DNA of 64,000 nucleotides from Paramicrobacterium chengjingii. GTDB lineage: Bacteria; Actinomycetota; Actinomycetes; Actinomycetales; Microbacteriaceae. Of this stretch, positions 7,396-16,429 are shown one piece after another. The translations under genes and the position numbers were made by a program. A model generated the notes under the pieces. It searched no databases. It was not told the origin of the DNA and saw only the letters and a list, made by a program, of their open reading frames with translations. The first letter of the stretch is position 1, and each line of letters starts with the position of its first letter. The stretch covers positions 186,001 through 250,000 of the forward strand of contig NZ_CP061169.1 in the NCBI RefSeq assembly GCF_011751765.2. The letters are read 5' to 3'.

Positions 7396-9311
7396 CGTTC
7401 TCCTCCTGAGCAATCTTGCCTTATCGTCACCGTCACCTCTGAAAGCGCGGACACATCGATGTCGAGTCTCGTGAGCCTCTCACCCCAAACGTCCGTCTGC
7501 AGTGGGTCGTCGAGGTGCCTGGCAGTGAGCCTCGCCGGTGCAGGGGGGTTCCATGTCAGTTCCACCGGCGTCGCGCCGTCGAGCGGGACGACTCGGGCCG
7601 TGCCCGAGAACAGCGTGACGTGGCCAGCGAGCAGAAGACGAACCTCGCTCAAACTCGCGTCGCGCAGCGCGTCATCGAGCCATGTCCAGCTGTCGTGAAC
7701 GGTCGCCGAGCGTGCAGATCGGTCTAGCCGCGCCACTCGATTCCAGCTGACCCGGTCGGCCAGACCATAGGCTGACGCGAGCTCGAACGAAAGCGCATCA
7801 TTATCAACAGACACTGCGCTCGCGGCGTGGTCGGAGCCCGTCAGCTGCGTGTGGCCCGCAATGACAGGGGCACTGTGCCAGGAGCTCTGCATCATCCACA
7901 GGGCATAGCGGTTCTCGCTGAACGTCTGGGCCGTGTAGGTGGGACGCCCGGCATCGACGACGACGGGCACACCGTCGCTGGCAACAATGACTGAGCCGAC
8001 GTCATTGTGATTGTGGCTCTCATCGTTGTGGCCACCCTTGGCGACCACGGTCAGGCCGCGTGAGGCGCCCGCTGTCTCGCGCACAATGAGCATCTGCGTC
8101 GATGGCAGCCACACCCGCTCAGGCAGTGGCGCACGACCGCTGTCGTCTGCGTGCTCATCGGTCAGCGACAGAAGCAGGCGCCCGAGGTTCATCGTCTCGT
8201 CCGCGTCGATAATCGGATGCTGGGAACGAGCGAACTCGATCGCCTGACGATCGCCTACACGGCGGCCGGCCCGAGCAAGCACATGCCACGGCTGCGGCTC
8301 ACGAGAGCGTGCTCGCGCGTCGGCGACAGACACGAACCAATCGCCTCCGAGATGCATCCGATGGGGAAACGCGATCGTCTCGCGCACAGTGGGGATCGCG
8401 CTGAGTGGGTCGACGGCGTCGCCGGTTGCGAACGCGAGCAGATCGAGGGCCTCGAGAAGCCGGGCGGCACCGGCCCACCAATACTGGTAACCCTCGTCAA
8501 CGGCGCCGTCTGTCGGCAGATCGGCAACATAACGGTCAAGGCCGACCATGACACGACCGACGATTTGTGCGCGCAGTGCTGCATCAGCCGGTGAATCGAG
8601 AAGGCGCAGCGCTGCCGTCAGGATGTTGCCGAGAATCCAGGGCGTCCAGTTGATGGTTGTGCGCTCGTCGCCCATCCACCACCAATCGCTTCGCGTGACA
8701 AAAGGATCGAACACACGCGAGCGAACCTCATGCCGAATGCGCTCCCGCACGCCCGGGTACAGCGCTTCGAGTTCGGCACCGAGAACGTGATCAAGCCACG
8801 CGAGATGGGCGGCAATCTCCCCGGCGCCGAGGTCGATCACCGGTGCAGTGACATCCGGAAGCACCCACTCCCGACGAACGTGTGCCTCGTCGTGGGCGGG
8901 CCAGCACCAGCTGCTCTGCTCGCACAGCAGGATCACGCCGTCGAGAACCTCAGGAAGCCAGGTTTCATCGCCGGTGAGAGTGGCAGCGATAACGGACCGG
9001 CTGCTGCGCTGCACGCGTGCAAAGGCGTGCTGCTCCCACGTGCCGCGGTCTCCGTCGTGATGGTATCGCGCGGCATCGTGCGCAAGTGGCTGGGGCCACG
9101 ACGTGCCTGAGTCGGCGAGTGCTCGCCGGACCAGTTCGGGCGCCGCGGCGTTGCGCCAGGCGTCACGATCGTGTGCGGGCGGCGCAGGCAGCGATGCTGA
9201 CGGACTGAGAAGTCGATTCTCAAGTGCCGTCGGAAGCTGGTGGACGGTGCACCCCAGCTGAGAAATCACGACGCTCAGCAGTGGCCCCGCATCCATTCGT
9301 TTCATCGTCAT
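7392..9311 (-). CDS. Heparinase II/III-like polysaccharide lyase
   Basis: The 639-residue protein has the two-part layout of heparinase II/III family lyases: an N-terminal helical toroid (WWMGDERTTINWTPWILGN, around 230) and a C-terminal beta-sandwich with the hallmark NDESHNHNDVGS. The DAGRPTYTAQTFSENRY stretch follows. These enzymes cleave uronate-containing polysaccharides by beta-elimination. No signal peptide is obvious, so it may act on imported oligosaccharides. The ATG at 9311 is preceded by AGGAA and fits better than the upstream in-frame start at 9371. First gene of the leftward operon. Confidence 0.85.
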   Translation of the reverse strand: MTMKRMDAGPLLSVVISQLGCTVHQLPTALENRLLSPSASLPAPPAHDRDAWRNAAAPELVRRALADSGTSWPQPLAHDAARYHHDGDRGTWEQHAFARVQRSSRSVIAATLTGDETWLPEVLDGVILLCEQSSWCWPAHDEAHVRREWVLPDVTAPVIDLGAGEIAAHLAWLDHVLGAELEALYPGVRERIRHEVRSRVFDPFVTRSDWWWMGDERTTINWTPWILGNILTAALRLLDSPADAALRAQIVGRVMVGLDRYVADLPTDGAVDEGYQYWWAGAARLLEALDLLAFATGDAVDPLSAIPTVRETIAFPHRMHLGGDWFVSVADARARSREPQPWHVLARAGRRVGDRQAIEFARSQHPIIDADETMNLGRLLLSLTDEHADDSGRAPLPERVWLPSTQMLIVRETAGASRGLTVVAKGGHNDESHNHNDVGSVIVASDGVPVVVDAGRPTYTAQTFSENRYALWMMQSSWHSAPVIAGHTQLTGSDHAASAVSVDNDALSFELASAYGLADRVSWNRVARLDRSARSATVHDSWTWLDDALRDASLSEVRLLLAGHVTLFSGTARVVPLDGATPVELTWNPPAPARLTARHLDDPLQTDVWGERLTRLDIDVSALSEVTVTIRQDCSGGER

Positions 9312-9448
9312 TGTTCCTGTCACCGTTTTGATGTGCGCGATGAAACGATCATAACCGAACATGATGATCATAAAAGTATTGAACGTTGCGCATCTGATTG
9401 CTAATCTCGCCTATGTTCGTAAAACAGACATCATTCACAGGAGAATTT
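9312..9448. promoter_or_regulatory. Divergent control region of the carbohydrate locus
   Basis: This 137-base AT-rich gap separates the two divergent arms. GATCATAA occurs twice in direct orientation (9347-9354 and 9366-9373, 19 bases apart). The second copy belongs to a local palindrome ATGATCAT. These are candidate sites for the hybrid regulator encoded in the left arm. Confidence 0.45.
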
Positions 9449-11401
9449 GTGGCCAACGACTCATCGTCACAGGGCAGTGGCGAGTGGACGCGTGACGACT
9501 GGGTGTCGTTCGCCGATCGACTGCTGGCACCTGTTCGTCGTTTTGCCTCGCCGGGCAACGGGCTTGTCACGTTTCCTGGAGCCGAAGGTGGCTACGGTCG
9601 CGCTGTGGATGGACTCGAGGGCTTTGCCCGCACGTTTCTGATCGCGGGATTTCGTATAGCCGGCGCTCGAGGCGTCGGCGTTGACGACCTGATCAAATTC
9701 TATGCGCGGGGGATCACGACGGGTGTGGACCCGACTGCGGTCGACCGCTGGGTTCGCTGTGAGGAGCATCCCCAGGCAAAGGTCGAGGCGGCGTCGCTCG
9801 CGCTTGTGCTCGACCTCACCAGACCGTGGTTGTGGGACACCCTCGACGCGCTCACCCAGCAACGTGTCATCGACTACCTCGCCCCGGTTGTCGGCGACGA
9901 GACGTACCCGCGCAACAACTGGCTGTGGTTCCGCGTTGTTGTCCAGACTTTCTTGCGCTCCGTCGGCGGTCCGTGGTCGCAGAGCGACATCGACGATGAT
10001 CTCGCCCGTCATGACTCATACCGACGGCAGGGAGGGTGGTTCTCTGATGGCGATGGTCGCGCCTTCGACCATTACGCTGGCTGGGCGATGCACCTGTATC
10101 CGGTGCTGTGGGCGAGAATGTCCGGTGCAGACGAACTCGCCGGTGACCATGCTGCGACCGACGTTCGTGAGCTCGACAGTTACCTCCAGGATGCTCGTCA
10201 CCTCGTGGGTGCTGACGGCTCGCCGTTGATTCAGGGGCGAAGCCTGATCTACCGCTTCGCCGCGGCAGCGCCTTTCTGGGCCGGCGTCATCGCGGGTGTG
10301 CCGTCAACATCGGCCGGAGCGCTTCGGCACGCAGCCGAGAAGATCGTGCGGCACTTCGACGACAGGGGCGCCCCGAACAACGAGGGTGTTCTGACGATGG
10401 GCTGGCATGACGAGTGGCGCCAGCTGGCGCAGACGTACTCTGGCACGGGGTCGCCCTATTGGGCGGCGAAGGGTCTTCTGGGAATCGCGCTTCCCGCCGA
10501 TCACCCGGTGTGGGTCACTCCGCCCGAGCCACTTCCCGTAGAAATGCGAGACTTCACGCGCATCATCAGCGCTTCGGGGTGGGCAGTATCGGGCACGGCC
10601 GACGATGGCATCGTGCGCGTCGCGAACCACGGAACGTCACGAGACGACGATGACGCACTTGTTGGCGATTCGCCTCTGTATGCGCGGCTCGGCTATTCGA
10701 CGGCCGTCAGCCCATTGCTTGACGAACGCGGGTGGGCAGAACCGCTCGAGCAATCCATTTCGCTCGTCGACGCCGACGGGGCGGGCACCCATCGCTCTGC
10801 GCTCGTTCCGCTCGATGTGAGCACAGACGACGCAGCGATCGCCGTCGCGGCCGCGTCGCGATGGAGCGCACATCTCATGAGCTTCGCGTCTGACCAGCAG
10901 GGGCACGGATCGGGAATGACCGGCGATGCCGCAGTCGTAGCGAGTGTCACAGCGGTTTCGGTTCTGCGGGGCCCATGGGAAATTCGCCTGGCAAAGGTCA
11001 ACGACGTCACGCATCCAGGGCGATGGGCGCTGCGCTGGGGCGGATGGCCCGTGCCCGCGAATGGCTCTCTCGTGAGCACCATCCGAGCACTCGGAGAGGA
11101 TGCCGTCGACACGACGGATTCCCGAACGGGCGCGAGCCCGCTCGCTGCCGTGGTTGATGTGCCCACCGTCACCACGCCTGTCGCAGCTGGAACGTGGCAT
11201 GCCGTGCACATCACGCTGGCAGGCCGAGTCGAGCGTGAAAACCCCGTGAGAATCACGATCGATGCCGGCCTCGCGAGCATCTCGTGGCCCGACAACACGT
11301 CAACCGTTCTTCGGCTGCCGAGCGCAGCATCCGAATCCAACCTGTCCCACCCTGAACTGTCCCACCCCAACCAGTCCCGGCATCAAGGGACGCCCCGGTG
11401 A
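9449..11401 (+). CDS. DUF2264-domain protein, putative polysaccharide-processing enzyme
   Basis: The 650-residue protein matches the DUF2264 type: RTFLIAGFRIAG near the N-terminus, NNWLWFRVVVQTFL around 170, then GGWFSDGDGRAFDHYAGWAMH. The C-terminal half is beta-rich. Members sit in polysaccharide-utilisation loci and are thought to be toroid-fold hydrolases or lyases; the reaction is unproven. GTG at 9449 is chosen over the upstream TTG (9398) because CAGGAGAA lies 5 bases before it. First gene of the rightward operon. Confidence 0.8.
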   Translation: MANDSSSQGSGEWTRDDWVSFADRLLAPVRRFASPGNGLVTFPGAEGGYGRAVDGLEGFARTFLIAGFRIAGARGVGVDDLIKFYARGITTGVDPTAVDRWVRCEEHPQAKVEAASLALVLDLTRPWLWDTLDALTQQRVIDYLAPVVGDETYPRNNWLWFRVVVQTFLRSVGGPWSQSDIDDDLARHDSYRRQGGWFSDGDGRAFDHYAGWAMHLYPVLWARMSGADELAGDHAATDVRELDSYLQDARHLVGADGSPLIQGRSLIYRFAAAAPFWAGVIAGVPSTSAGALRHAAEKIVRHFDDRGAPNNEGVLTMGWHDEWRQLAQTYSGTGSPYWAAKGLLGIALPADHPVWVTPPEPLPVEMRDFTRIISASGWAVSGTADDGIVRVANHGTSRDDDDALVGDSPLYARLGYSTAVSPLLDERGWAEPLEQSISLVDADGAGTHRSALVPLDVSTDDAAIAVAAASRWSAHLMSFASDQQGHGSGMTGDAAVVASVTAVSVLRGPWEIRLAKVNDVTHPGRWALRWGGWPVPANGSLVSTIRALGEDAVDTTDSRTGASPLAAVVDVPTVTTPVAAGTWHAVHITLAGRVERENPVRITIDAGLASISWPDNTSTVLRLPSAASESNLSHPELSHPNQSRHQGTPR

Positions 11402-11445
11402 TCCGCCTCCGGAATCACCTTTCTTGCAGCAAAGGAGCAGCACGC

Positions 11446-12732
11446 ATGAAACGCACAACACTTGCCATCGCCGGCGTCGCCGTCGCGGCCCTCGCACTCA
11501 CAGGGTGCTCGGGCAGCGGCGGAACCGCCTCGGGCGGAGACGCCGACACTCTCACGGTCTCGGGCTGGAGCCTCAGCTCGACTCCCGAGTTTCAGCTTCT
11601 GGCCGATGGGTTCGAGGCGCAGCATGACGGTGTGACCGTCAAGCTCGTGGAATACGACCCGACCGACTACAACACCCTCGTCACTGCCGACCTCGCCGCG
11701 GGCAAAGGCCCCGACGTCATCACACAGAAAGAAGTCAAGTACCTCCCGACATTCCAAGAGGGCGGCCAGCTGCTTGATGTCTCAGACGTCAAGCTGCCTG
11801 ACGGCATCAGCGGCACGGACTCCTACACCGTCGACGGCACTGTCTATGCGACGCCGTACCGCCAGGACTCCTGGGTGCTCTATTACAACAAGGACCTGTT
11901 CGAGCAAGCAGGAGTCGACCAGCCAGACGGTTCGTGGACGTGGGACGACTACGTGGCTGCGGCCGACGCGCTGAAGGCCGGGTTCGAGGATGCTGGTGTG
12001 GACGCCACGCCGATTTACCAGCATGGCTGGCAGTCCACCGTTCAGGGCTTCGCTGCAGCGCAGACCGACAGCAGCGTCCTTGACGGCGACTACGGGTACC
12101 TCACGGAGTACTACGAGCGAGTGCTCGAGCTGCAGTCGAATGGAGACCAGGTTCCGTTCAACACCGTGACGGCGAACAAGCTCACGTACCAGGGCGAGTT
12201 CGGCAAGCAGAGCGCAGCTCTCATGCCCATGGGCTCGTGGTTCACTGCCACTCTCGTTGCGCAGCAGGCATCGGGAGAGGCCGACGACTTTGAATGGGGC
12301 ATCGCTCCGATTCCCCAGGCAGACGCATCAACGACCGGAACCGACGCGACACCCGTGACGTTCGGCGACCCGACCGGCTTCGGCGTCAACGCCAACGTGA
12401 GTGACGAGAAGGCCGATCTGGCTAAGGACTTTCTCGAGTACGCCGCGAGCGAGGACGCCGCGAAGGCTCTTGCAGGCATCGGCATTACGCCGGCATTGCT
12501 GACGGATGCCGTCACGAAGGCGTACTTCGACGTCGAAGGAACTCCGCAAGACGAGCTCTCGGAGTTCGCGTTCTCGACGCACGACACGTACCCGGAGAAC
12601 CCGACGAGCCCCGACACGGCGGCCATTCAGAATATTCTGAATGACCTTCACTCCGCGGTTCTCTCAGGCTCTCAAGACATCGACAGTGCCATTGCCGACG
12701 CTGAGGATCGCGTCGCTAACGAGATCGGCTGA
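11446..12732 (+). CDS. ABC sugar transporter, solute-binding lipoprotein
   Basis: The 428-residue protein starts with a lipoprotein signal (MKRTTLAIAGVAVAALAL then TGC lipobox). It follows the family-1 extracellular solute-binding fold, including LLADGFEAQHDGVTVKL and the YRQDSWVLYYNKDLFE ligand-lobe segment. It captures a sugar or oligosaccharide outside the cell and delivers it to the two permeases downstream. AAAGGAG precedes the chosen ATG. A strong hairpin follows the gene. Confidence 0.92.
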   Translation: MKRTTLAIAGVAVAALALTGCSGSGGTASGGDADTLTVSGWSLSSTPEFQLLADGFEAQHDGVTVKLVEYDPTDYNTLVTADLAAGKGPDVITQKEVKYLPTFQEGGQLLDVSDVKLPDGISGTDSYTVDGTVYATPYRQDSWVLYYNKDLFEQAGVDQPDGSWTWDDYVAAADALKAGFEDAGVDATPIYQHGWQSTVQGFAAAQTDSSVLDGDYGYLTEYYERVLELQSNGDQVPFNTVTANKLTYQGEFGKQSAALMPMGSWFTATLVAQQASGEADDFEWGIAPIPQADASTTGTDATPVTFGDPTGFGVNANVSDEKADLAKDFLEYAASEDAAKALAGIGITPALLTDAVTKAYFDVEGTPQDELSEFAFSTHDTYPENPTSPDTAAIQNILNDLHSAVLSGSQDIDSAIADAEDRVANEIG

Positions 12733-12744
12733 CATCGCCTAGCC

Positions 12745-12776
12745 GCCGGTCGGAGAGGCGAGCCACTCCGACCGGC
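12745..12776 (+). terminator. Hairpin between binding-protein and permease genes
   Basis: GCCGGTCGGAG (12745-12755) pairs perfectly with CTCCGACCGGC (12766-12776) across a 10-base loop. There is no T-tail. Such intercistronic stems commonly lower downstream expression or stabilise the abundant binding-protein message. Confidence 0.6.
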
Positions 12777-12800
12777 ACCACACTTCACACTGGAGCACAC

Positions 12801-13733
12801 ATGACCACCACAGCTGAGCGGTCGGCATCATCTGCCGCTGCGCCGCCACCACGTCGCCGGTCGCGACTCCGGCTGCGCAATACCCTGCTCGGGTGGAGCT
12901 TTATTCTGCCGAACTTCATCGGGTTCGTGCTGTTGACGCTCATTCCCGTTGTGACAGTCTTCTACATGTCGCTGACGAACTGGAACATCTTCGGATCGTC
13001 GCAGTTTCTCGGGTTAGACAACTTCATCAAGCTCGCGGGCGATAAGAGCTTTCACACGGCGTTCCTCAATACGCTTTACTTCGCGGTGATGCACATTCCG
13101 CTGACGATCGTCGTATCACTTGGCCTGGCCATGCTCCTGAACTCGAAGCTGCGCGGTGTCGCATTCTTTCGCACAGCCGCCTTCTTTCCGTACATCACAT
13201 CCATCGTTGCCATCGCTTTGGTGTGGAACCTGCTTTTCAGCCCTCAGTACGGCCCCGTCAACCAGGTGCTCGGATTTCTCGGCATCCAGAGCCCTCCGGG
13301 CTGGCTCACCAGCTCGGATTGGGCGATGCCGGCGGTTGTCGTCGTGGAGACCTGGCGCCGAATGGGCTACTACATGGTGCTCTTTCTCGCGGGTCTGCAG
13401 ACCGTTCCGCGCGAATTGCACGAAGCCGCGCGCACGGACGGCGCAAACGTCGTGCAGCGGTTCTTCAACGTGACGCTTCCAGCCCTGCGCCCGACGATGT
13501 TCTTCGTCACCGTCATGCTCACGATCGAGTCGCTGAAGGTGCTCGACCTGATCATCGTGCTCACCGACGGCGGGCCGGGCCAATCGACGACGGTGATCGC
13601 GCAATTCATTTGGACGAAGGGCTTCGAAGAAAACCAGTTCGGCTATGCCTCTGCGGCATCCGTCGTGCTGTTCGCTTTGTGTCTTGTCGTGACCATCATT
13701 CAGTTCGCCTGGAACAAGCGGAGGGAGGACTGA
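12801..13733 (+). CDS. ABC sugar transporter permease (MalF/UgpA type)
   Basis: The 310-residue permease has about six membrane segments. The EAA loop EAARTDGANVVQRFFNVTLP (about residue 215) would contact the ATPase. The start follows TGGAGCACAC. It pairs with the next permease (3 bases downstream) and the lipoprotein before it. No ATPase gene is present in the locus, so a shared MsmX/MsiK-type ATPase encoded elsewhere is expected. Confidence 0.92.
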   Translation: MTTTAERSASSAAAPPPRRRSRLRLRNTLLGWSFILPNFIGFVLLTLIPVVTVFYMSLTNWNIFGSSQFLGLDNFIKLAGDKSFHTAFLNTLYFAVMHIPLTIVVSLGLAMLLNSKLRGVAFFRTAAFFPYITSIVAIALVWNLLFSPQYGPVNQVLGFLGIQSPPGWLTSSDWAMPAVVVVETWRRMGYYMVLFLAGLQTVPRELHEAARTDGANVVQRFFNVTLPALRPTMFFVTVMLTIESLKVLDLIIVLTDGGPGQSTTVIAQFIWTKGFEENQFGYASAASVVLFALCLVVTIIQFAWNKRRED

Positions 13734-13736
13734 GCC

Positions 13737-14645
13737 ATGAGCGAGACGAAAGCACTGATCACTCCGCCGGGGGCAGACAAGGTTCTTGCGCGAAAGCGGC
13801 CGGCCGCGCCAGCGCGTTCAGCCCGTCAGCGAGTTGGTCGCGTTCTGCTGTATGTGATGTTGATTGCCGCGGCCATCGCCATGCTGATCCCGTTCTTCTG
13901 GATGGTGATGAGTTCACTCAAGGACGCGAACTCCGTGTTCTCGGTTCCGATCCGCTGGCTGCCCGACGTGTTCGTCTGGCAGAACTACGTCGAGATCTGG
14001 CAGGAGTCGGGGCTGCTCACCTGGATCAAGAACACGCTCATTCTCTCGGTTGGTGTGACGCTGCTTCAGGTGACGACCGGCTCGTTCGCGGCATACGGGT
14101 TCTCACGCATCCGGTTCCCCGGGCGAGACGCGTTGTTCCTTCTTTACATCGCAACTATCGCCGTTCCATGGCAGTCGTACATGATTCCGCAGTTCATCAT
14201 GCTGTCGAACGCGGGCCTCGCAAACACCCTCTGGTCCATTCTGCTTCTGCAGGCGTTCGGCGCGTTCGGCGTCTTTCTCATGAAGCAGTTCTATGAGACC
14301 GTTCCCGAGGAGCTCAGCGAGGCGGCGCGTCTAGACGGCCTCAGCGAGTACGGCATCTGGGCGCGCATCATGCTGCCGCTCTCGGTTCCGGCCATCGCGA
14401 GCCTGTCGCTTTTGACGTTCGTCAATACGTGGAACGACTTTCTCGGCCCTCTCATCTATCTGCGTGACCCAAGCCTCTGGACGATGCAGCTTGGGCTCAA
14501 CAACTTCGTGTCGAGCCTGTACGACGTCAACTTCGGCGTGCTCTTCGCCGGGCTGGTGATCTCGGTCGTGCCGATCGCCATCGTCTTCCTTCTCGGGCAG
14601 CGATATTTTGTTGAAGGCATCGCAACAAGCGGATTGAAGGGCTGA
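13737..14645 (+). CDS. ABC sugar transporter permease (MalG/UgpE type)
   Basis: The 302-residue second permease has a long basic N-terminus, about six membrane segments and the EAA loop EAARLDGLSEYGIWARIMLP. GGAGG lies just before the ATG. It forms the membrane channel with the preceding permease. Confidence 0.92.
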   Translation: MSETKALITPPGADKVLARKRPAAPARSARQRVGRVLLYVMLIAAAIAMLIPFFWMVMSSLKDANSVFSVPIRWLPDVFVWQNYVEIWQESGLLTWIKNTLILSVGVTLLQVTTGSFAAYGFSRIRFPGRDALFLLYIATIAVPWQSYMIPQFIMLSNAGLANTLWSILLLQAFGAFGVFLMKQFYETVPEELSEAARLDGLSEYGIWARIMLPLSVPAIASLSLLTFVNTWNDFLGPLIYLRDPSLWTMQLGLNNFVSSLYDVNFGVLFAGLVISVVPIAIVFLLGQRYFVEGIATSGLKG

Positions 14646-14648
14646 CGG

Positions 14649-15326
14649 ATGCTGAAGCGAATTCCGAACGGACTCTATGCAACGGTCTTTGGCACCGTGT
14701 TTCTTGCGATGGGGGTGAACGCTCTTCTCGTTGTCGCCTGCGTGCCGTTCCTTGCACTTCTCATGACGACGGATCCGTCGCTGTCGTGGCCGCTGCTCGC
14801 GGTGACGGGTGCGCTCTGCGCGCCGGGTCTCGCGGCATCGTTCTCGGTGTTTCGTCAGCACAAGTCCGGCGAGAACCGAGTCGTGAAGCCATTTGTCGAC
14901 GCTTTGCGGGCGACATGGAGGGCAGCACTCGCCGTGGGCTTTTTGGTCGCAGGAGTCATTGTCGTTGCTGTCGTCGACCTGGTGATGCTTGTGTCGACGG
15001 AGGCGGGGATGCTCGTCGCCCCTGTGCTTGCGGTCGTCGCTGTGATCGCCCTCGCGACGGGTGTGGTCTCGCTCGTGGCAATCAGCGAAACAGCGAGTGC
15101 GCGTCTGCGTGACATCGTGCGGGTTGCCGCAGTGATGAGCGTTCGGCGCTGGTACCTCACGGCGGCGTCGCTTGTCGTGATCGGCATCCAAGCGGCAATC
15201 GTTGTTGCCGCGCCAGCCCTCGGCATCGGCATCACCTCGGCGGCGTGCCTGTATGTCGTGTGGGCCGGCGCCCGATTTGCCCTGCAGCCGGCCGTGGCTC
15301 CCGTGTCGCAGGGCGCCGCCGCATGA
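14649..15326 (+). CDS. DUF624 (YesL-like) membrane protein
   Basis: A 225-residue protein with about six hydrophobic segments and the N-terminal pattern typical of the YesL/DUF624 family. The B. subtilis member yesL lies in a rhamnogalacturonan locus. In this position, between sugar permeases and catabolic genes, it is probably an accessory envelope protein of the uptake system; its biochemical role is unknown. The stop overlaps the next start. Confidence 0.7.
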   Translation: MLKRIPNGLYATVFGTVFLAMGVNALLVVACVPFLALLMTTDPSLSWPLLAVTGALCAPGLAASFSVFRQHKSGENRVVKPFVDALRATWRAALAVGFLVAGVIVVAVVDLVMLVSTEAGMLVAPVLAVVAVIALATGVVSLVAISETASARLRDIVRVAAVMSVRRWYLTAASLVVIGIQAAIVVAAPALGIGITSAACLYVVWAGARFALQPAVAPVSQGAAA

Positions 15327-16324
15327 TCGGGCCGCTTCGCGTGATCAACGCGGTGCTTCCCGGTACCCTCACTGCATCGTCGGAAACCTATCTCGCTCGA
15401 TCGCTCTCAGACATCGCCGACGTCGTGACCGATGTCGAGAGCTTTGATTCGCCGAACGTGAGCGCGGCGCTCGCTGAATCGCAGGTCATTGTCACGGGGT
15501 GGGGCACGCAGCGCATCGACAGCAGTGTGCTCGCCCTCGCTCCGAAGCTGCGCTGCATTCTGCACGTGGGCGGCACGGTCAAAGACCTTCTCGCGCCAGA
15601 GGTGTGGAGCAAGGGGATCGCTGTGTCGTCTTCCGTCGACGCCAATGCCCTGCCCGTCGCAGAGTACACACTGGCCATGATCTTGATGGCGAACAAGCGC
15701 ATTCTGCCCATCGCCCGCCGGTACCGCTCAGAGCGCGCCTTCATCGACCAAGCGCAGCTCGGAGTGACCGGCAACTATCGTCGCCGCATCGGGATCGTCG
15801 GGGCGTCGCGCATCGGGCGACGCGTTGTCGATCTGCTCGCCCCCTTCGATCTCGACGTCGTGCTCTACGATCCAACGCTCACGGCTGCCGAGATTCGCGA
15901 CCTTGGGGCGGAGCCCTCGACCCTTGACGCCCTGTGTGCGACATGCGACGTCGTCTCGGTTCATGCCCCCGCGCTCGCGTCGACCGAAGGCATGATCTCA
16001 CGAACGCTTATCGACTCGATTGCGGCAGACGCAACCCTCATCAATACGTCGCGAGGGTCGATTATCGATCAGGATGCTCTCGTGGATCGCGTTCTTCGCG
16101 GTGACCTTCACGCTGTGCTTGACGTGACGACGCCGTGGGTGCTCGCCTCGGATCATCCGTTTTACGAGCATCCCAACGTCCTCTTGACCCCGCACATCGC
16201 GGGTTCCGTCGGGAGCGAGGTTGATCGCATGATCGACGTGCAGCTTGCCGAGCTGAGGCGCTTTGCATCGGGGGAGCGTCTCGCTCACCCCGTGGCGCTC
16301 AGCAGCCTGGGCACGGCGGCCTGA
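15323..16324 (+). CDS. D-2-hydroxyacid dehydrogenase, NAD-dependent
   Basis: The 333-residue protein has the NAD-binding fold, with an altered glycine loop (GIVGASRIGRRVVDL) and conserved catalytic regions: INTSRGSIIDQDAL (Arg), then LTPHIAGSVGSE (His). The family reduces 2-keto acids or oxidises D-2-hydroxy acids such as phosphoglycerate or glyoxylate analogues. The ATG at 15323 overlaps the DUF624 stop (ATGA), so it is coupled to the sugar operon and may act on an acid from sugar breakdown. Confidence 0.85.
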   Translation: MIGPLRVINAVLPGTLTASSETYLARSLSDIADVVTDVESFDSPNVSAALAESQVIVTGWGTQRIDSSVLALAPKLRCILHVGGTVKDLLAPEVWSKGIAVSSSVDANALPVAEYTLAMILMANKRILPIARRYRSERAFIDQAQLGVTGNYRRRIGIVGASRIGRRVVDLLAPFDLDVVLYDPTLTAAEIRDLGAEPSTLDALCATCDVVSVHAPALASTEGMISRTLIDSIAADATLINTSRGSIIDQDALVDRVLRGDLHAVLDVTTPWVLASDHPFYEHPNVLLTPHIAGSVGSEVDRMIDVQLAELRRFASGERLAHPVALSSLGTAA

Positions 16325-16429
16325 CGACGACGAACCGCACGGCCTCTGCGCGTCGGGTAGTTTTGTAGTGGTGCCCGCGCAGACCCCGCAGCGGAACTGT
16401 CATCCCAGAGATTGAGGAAGCGTACATCT

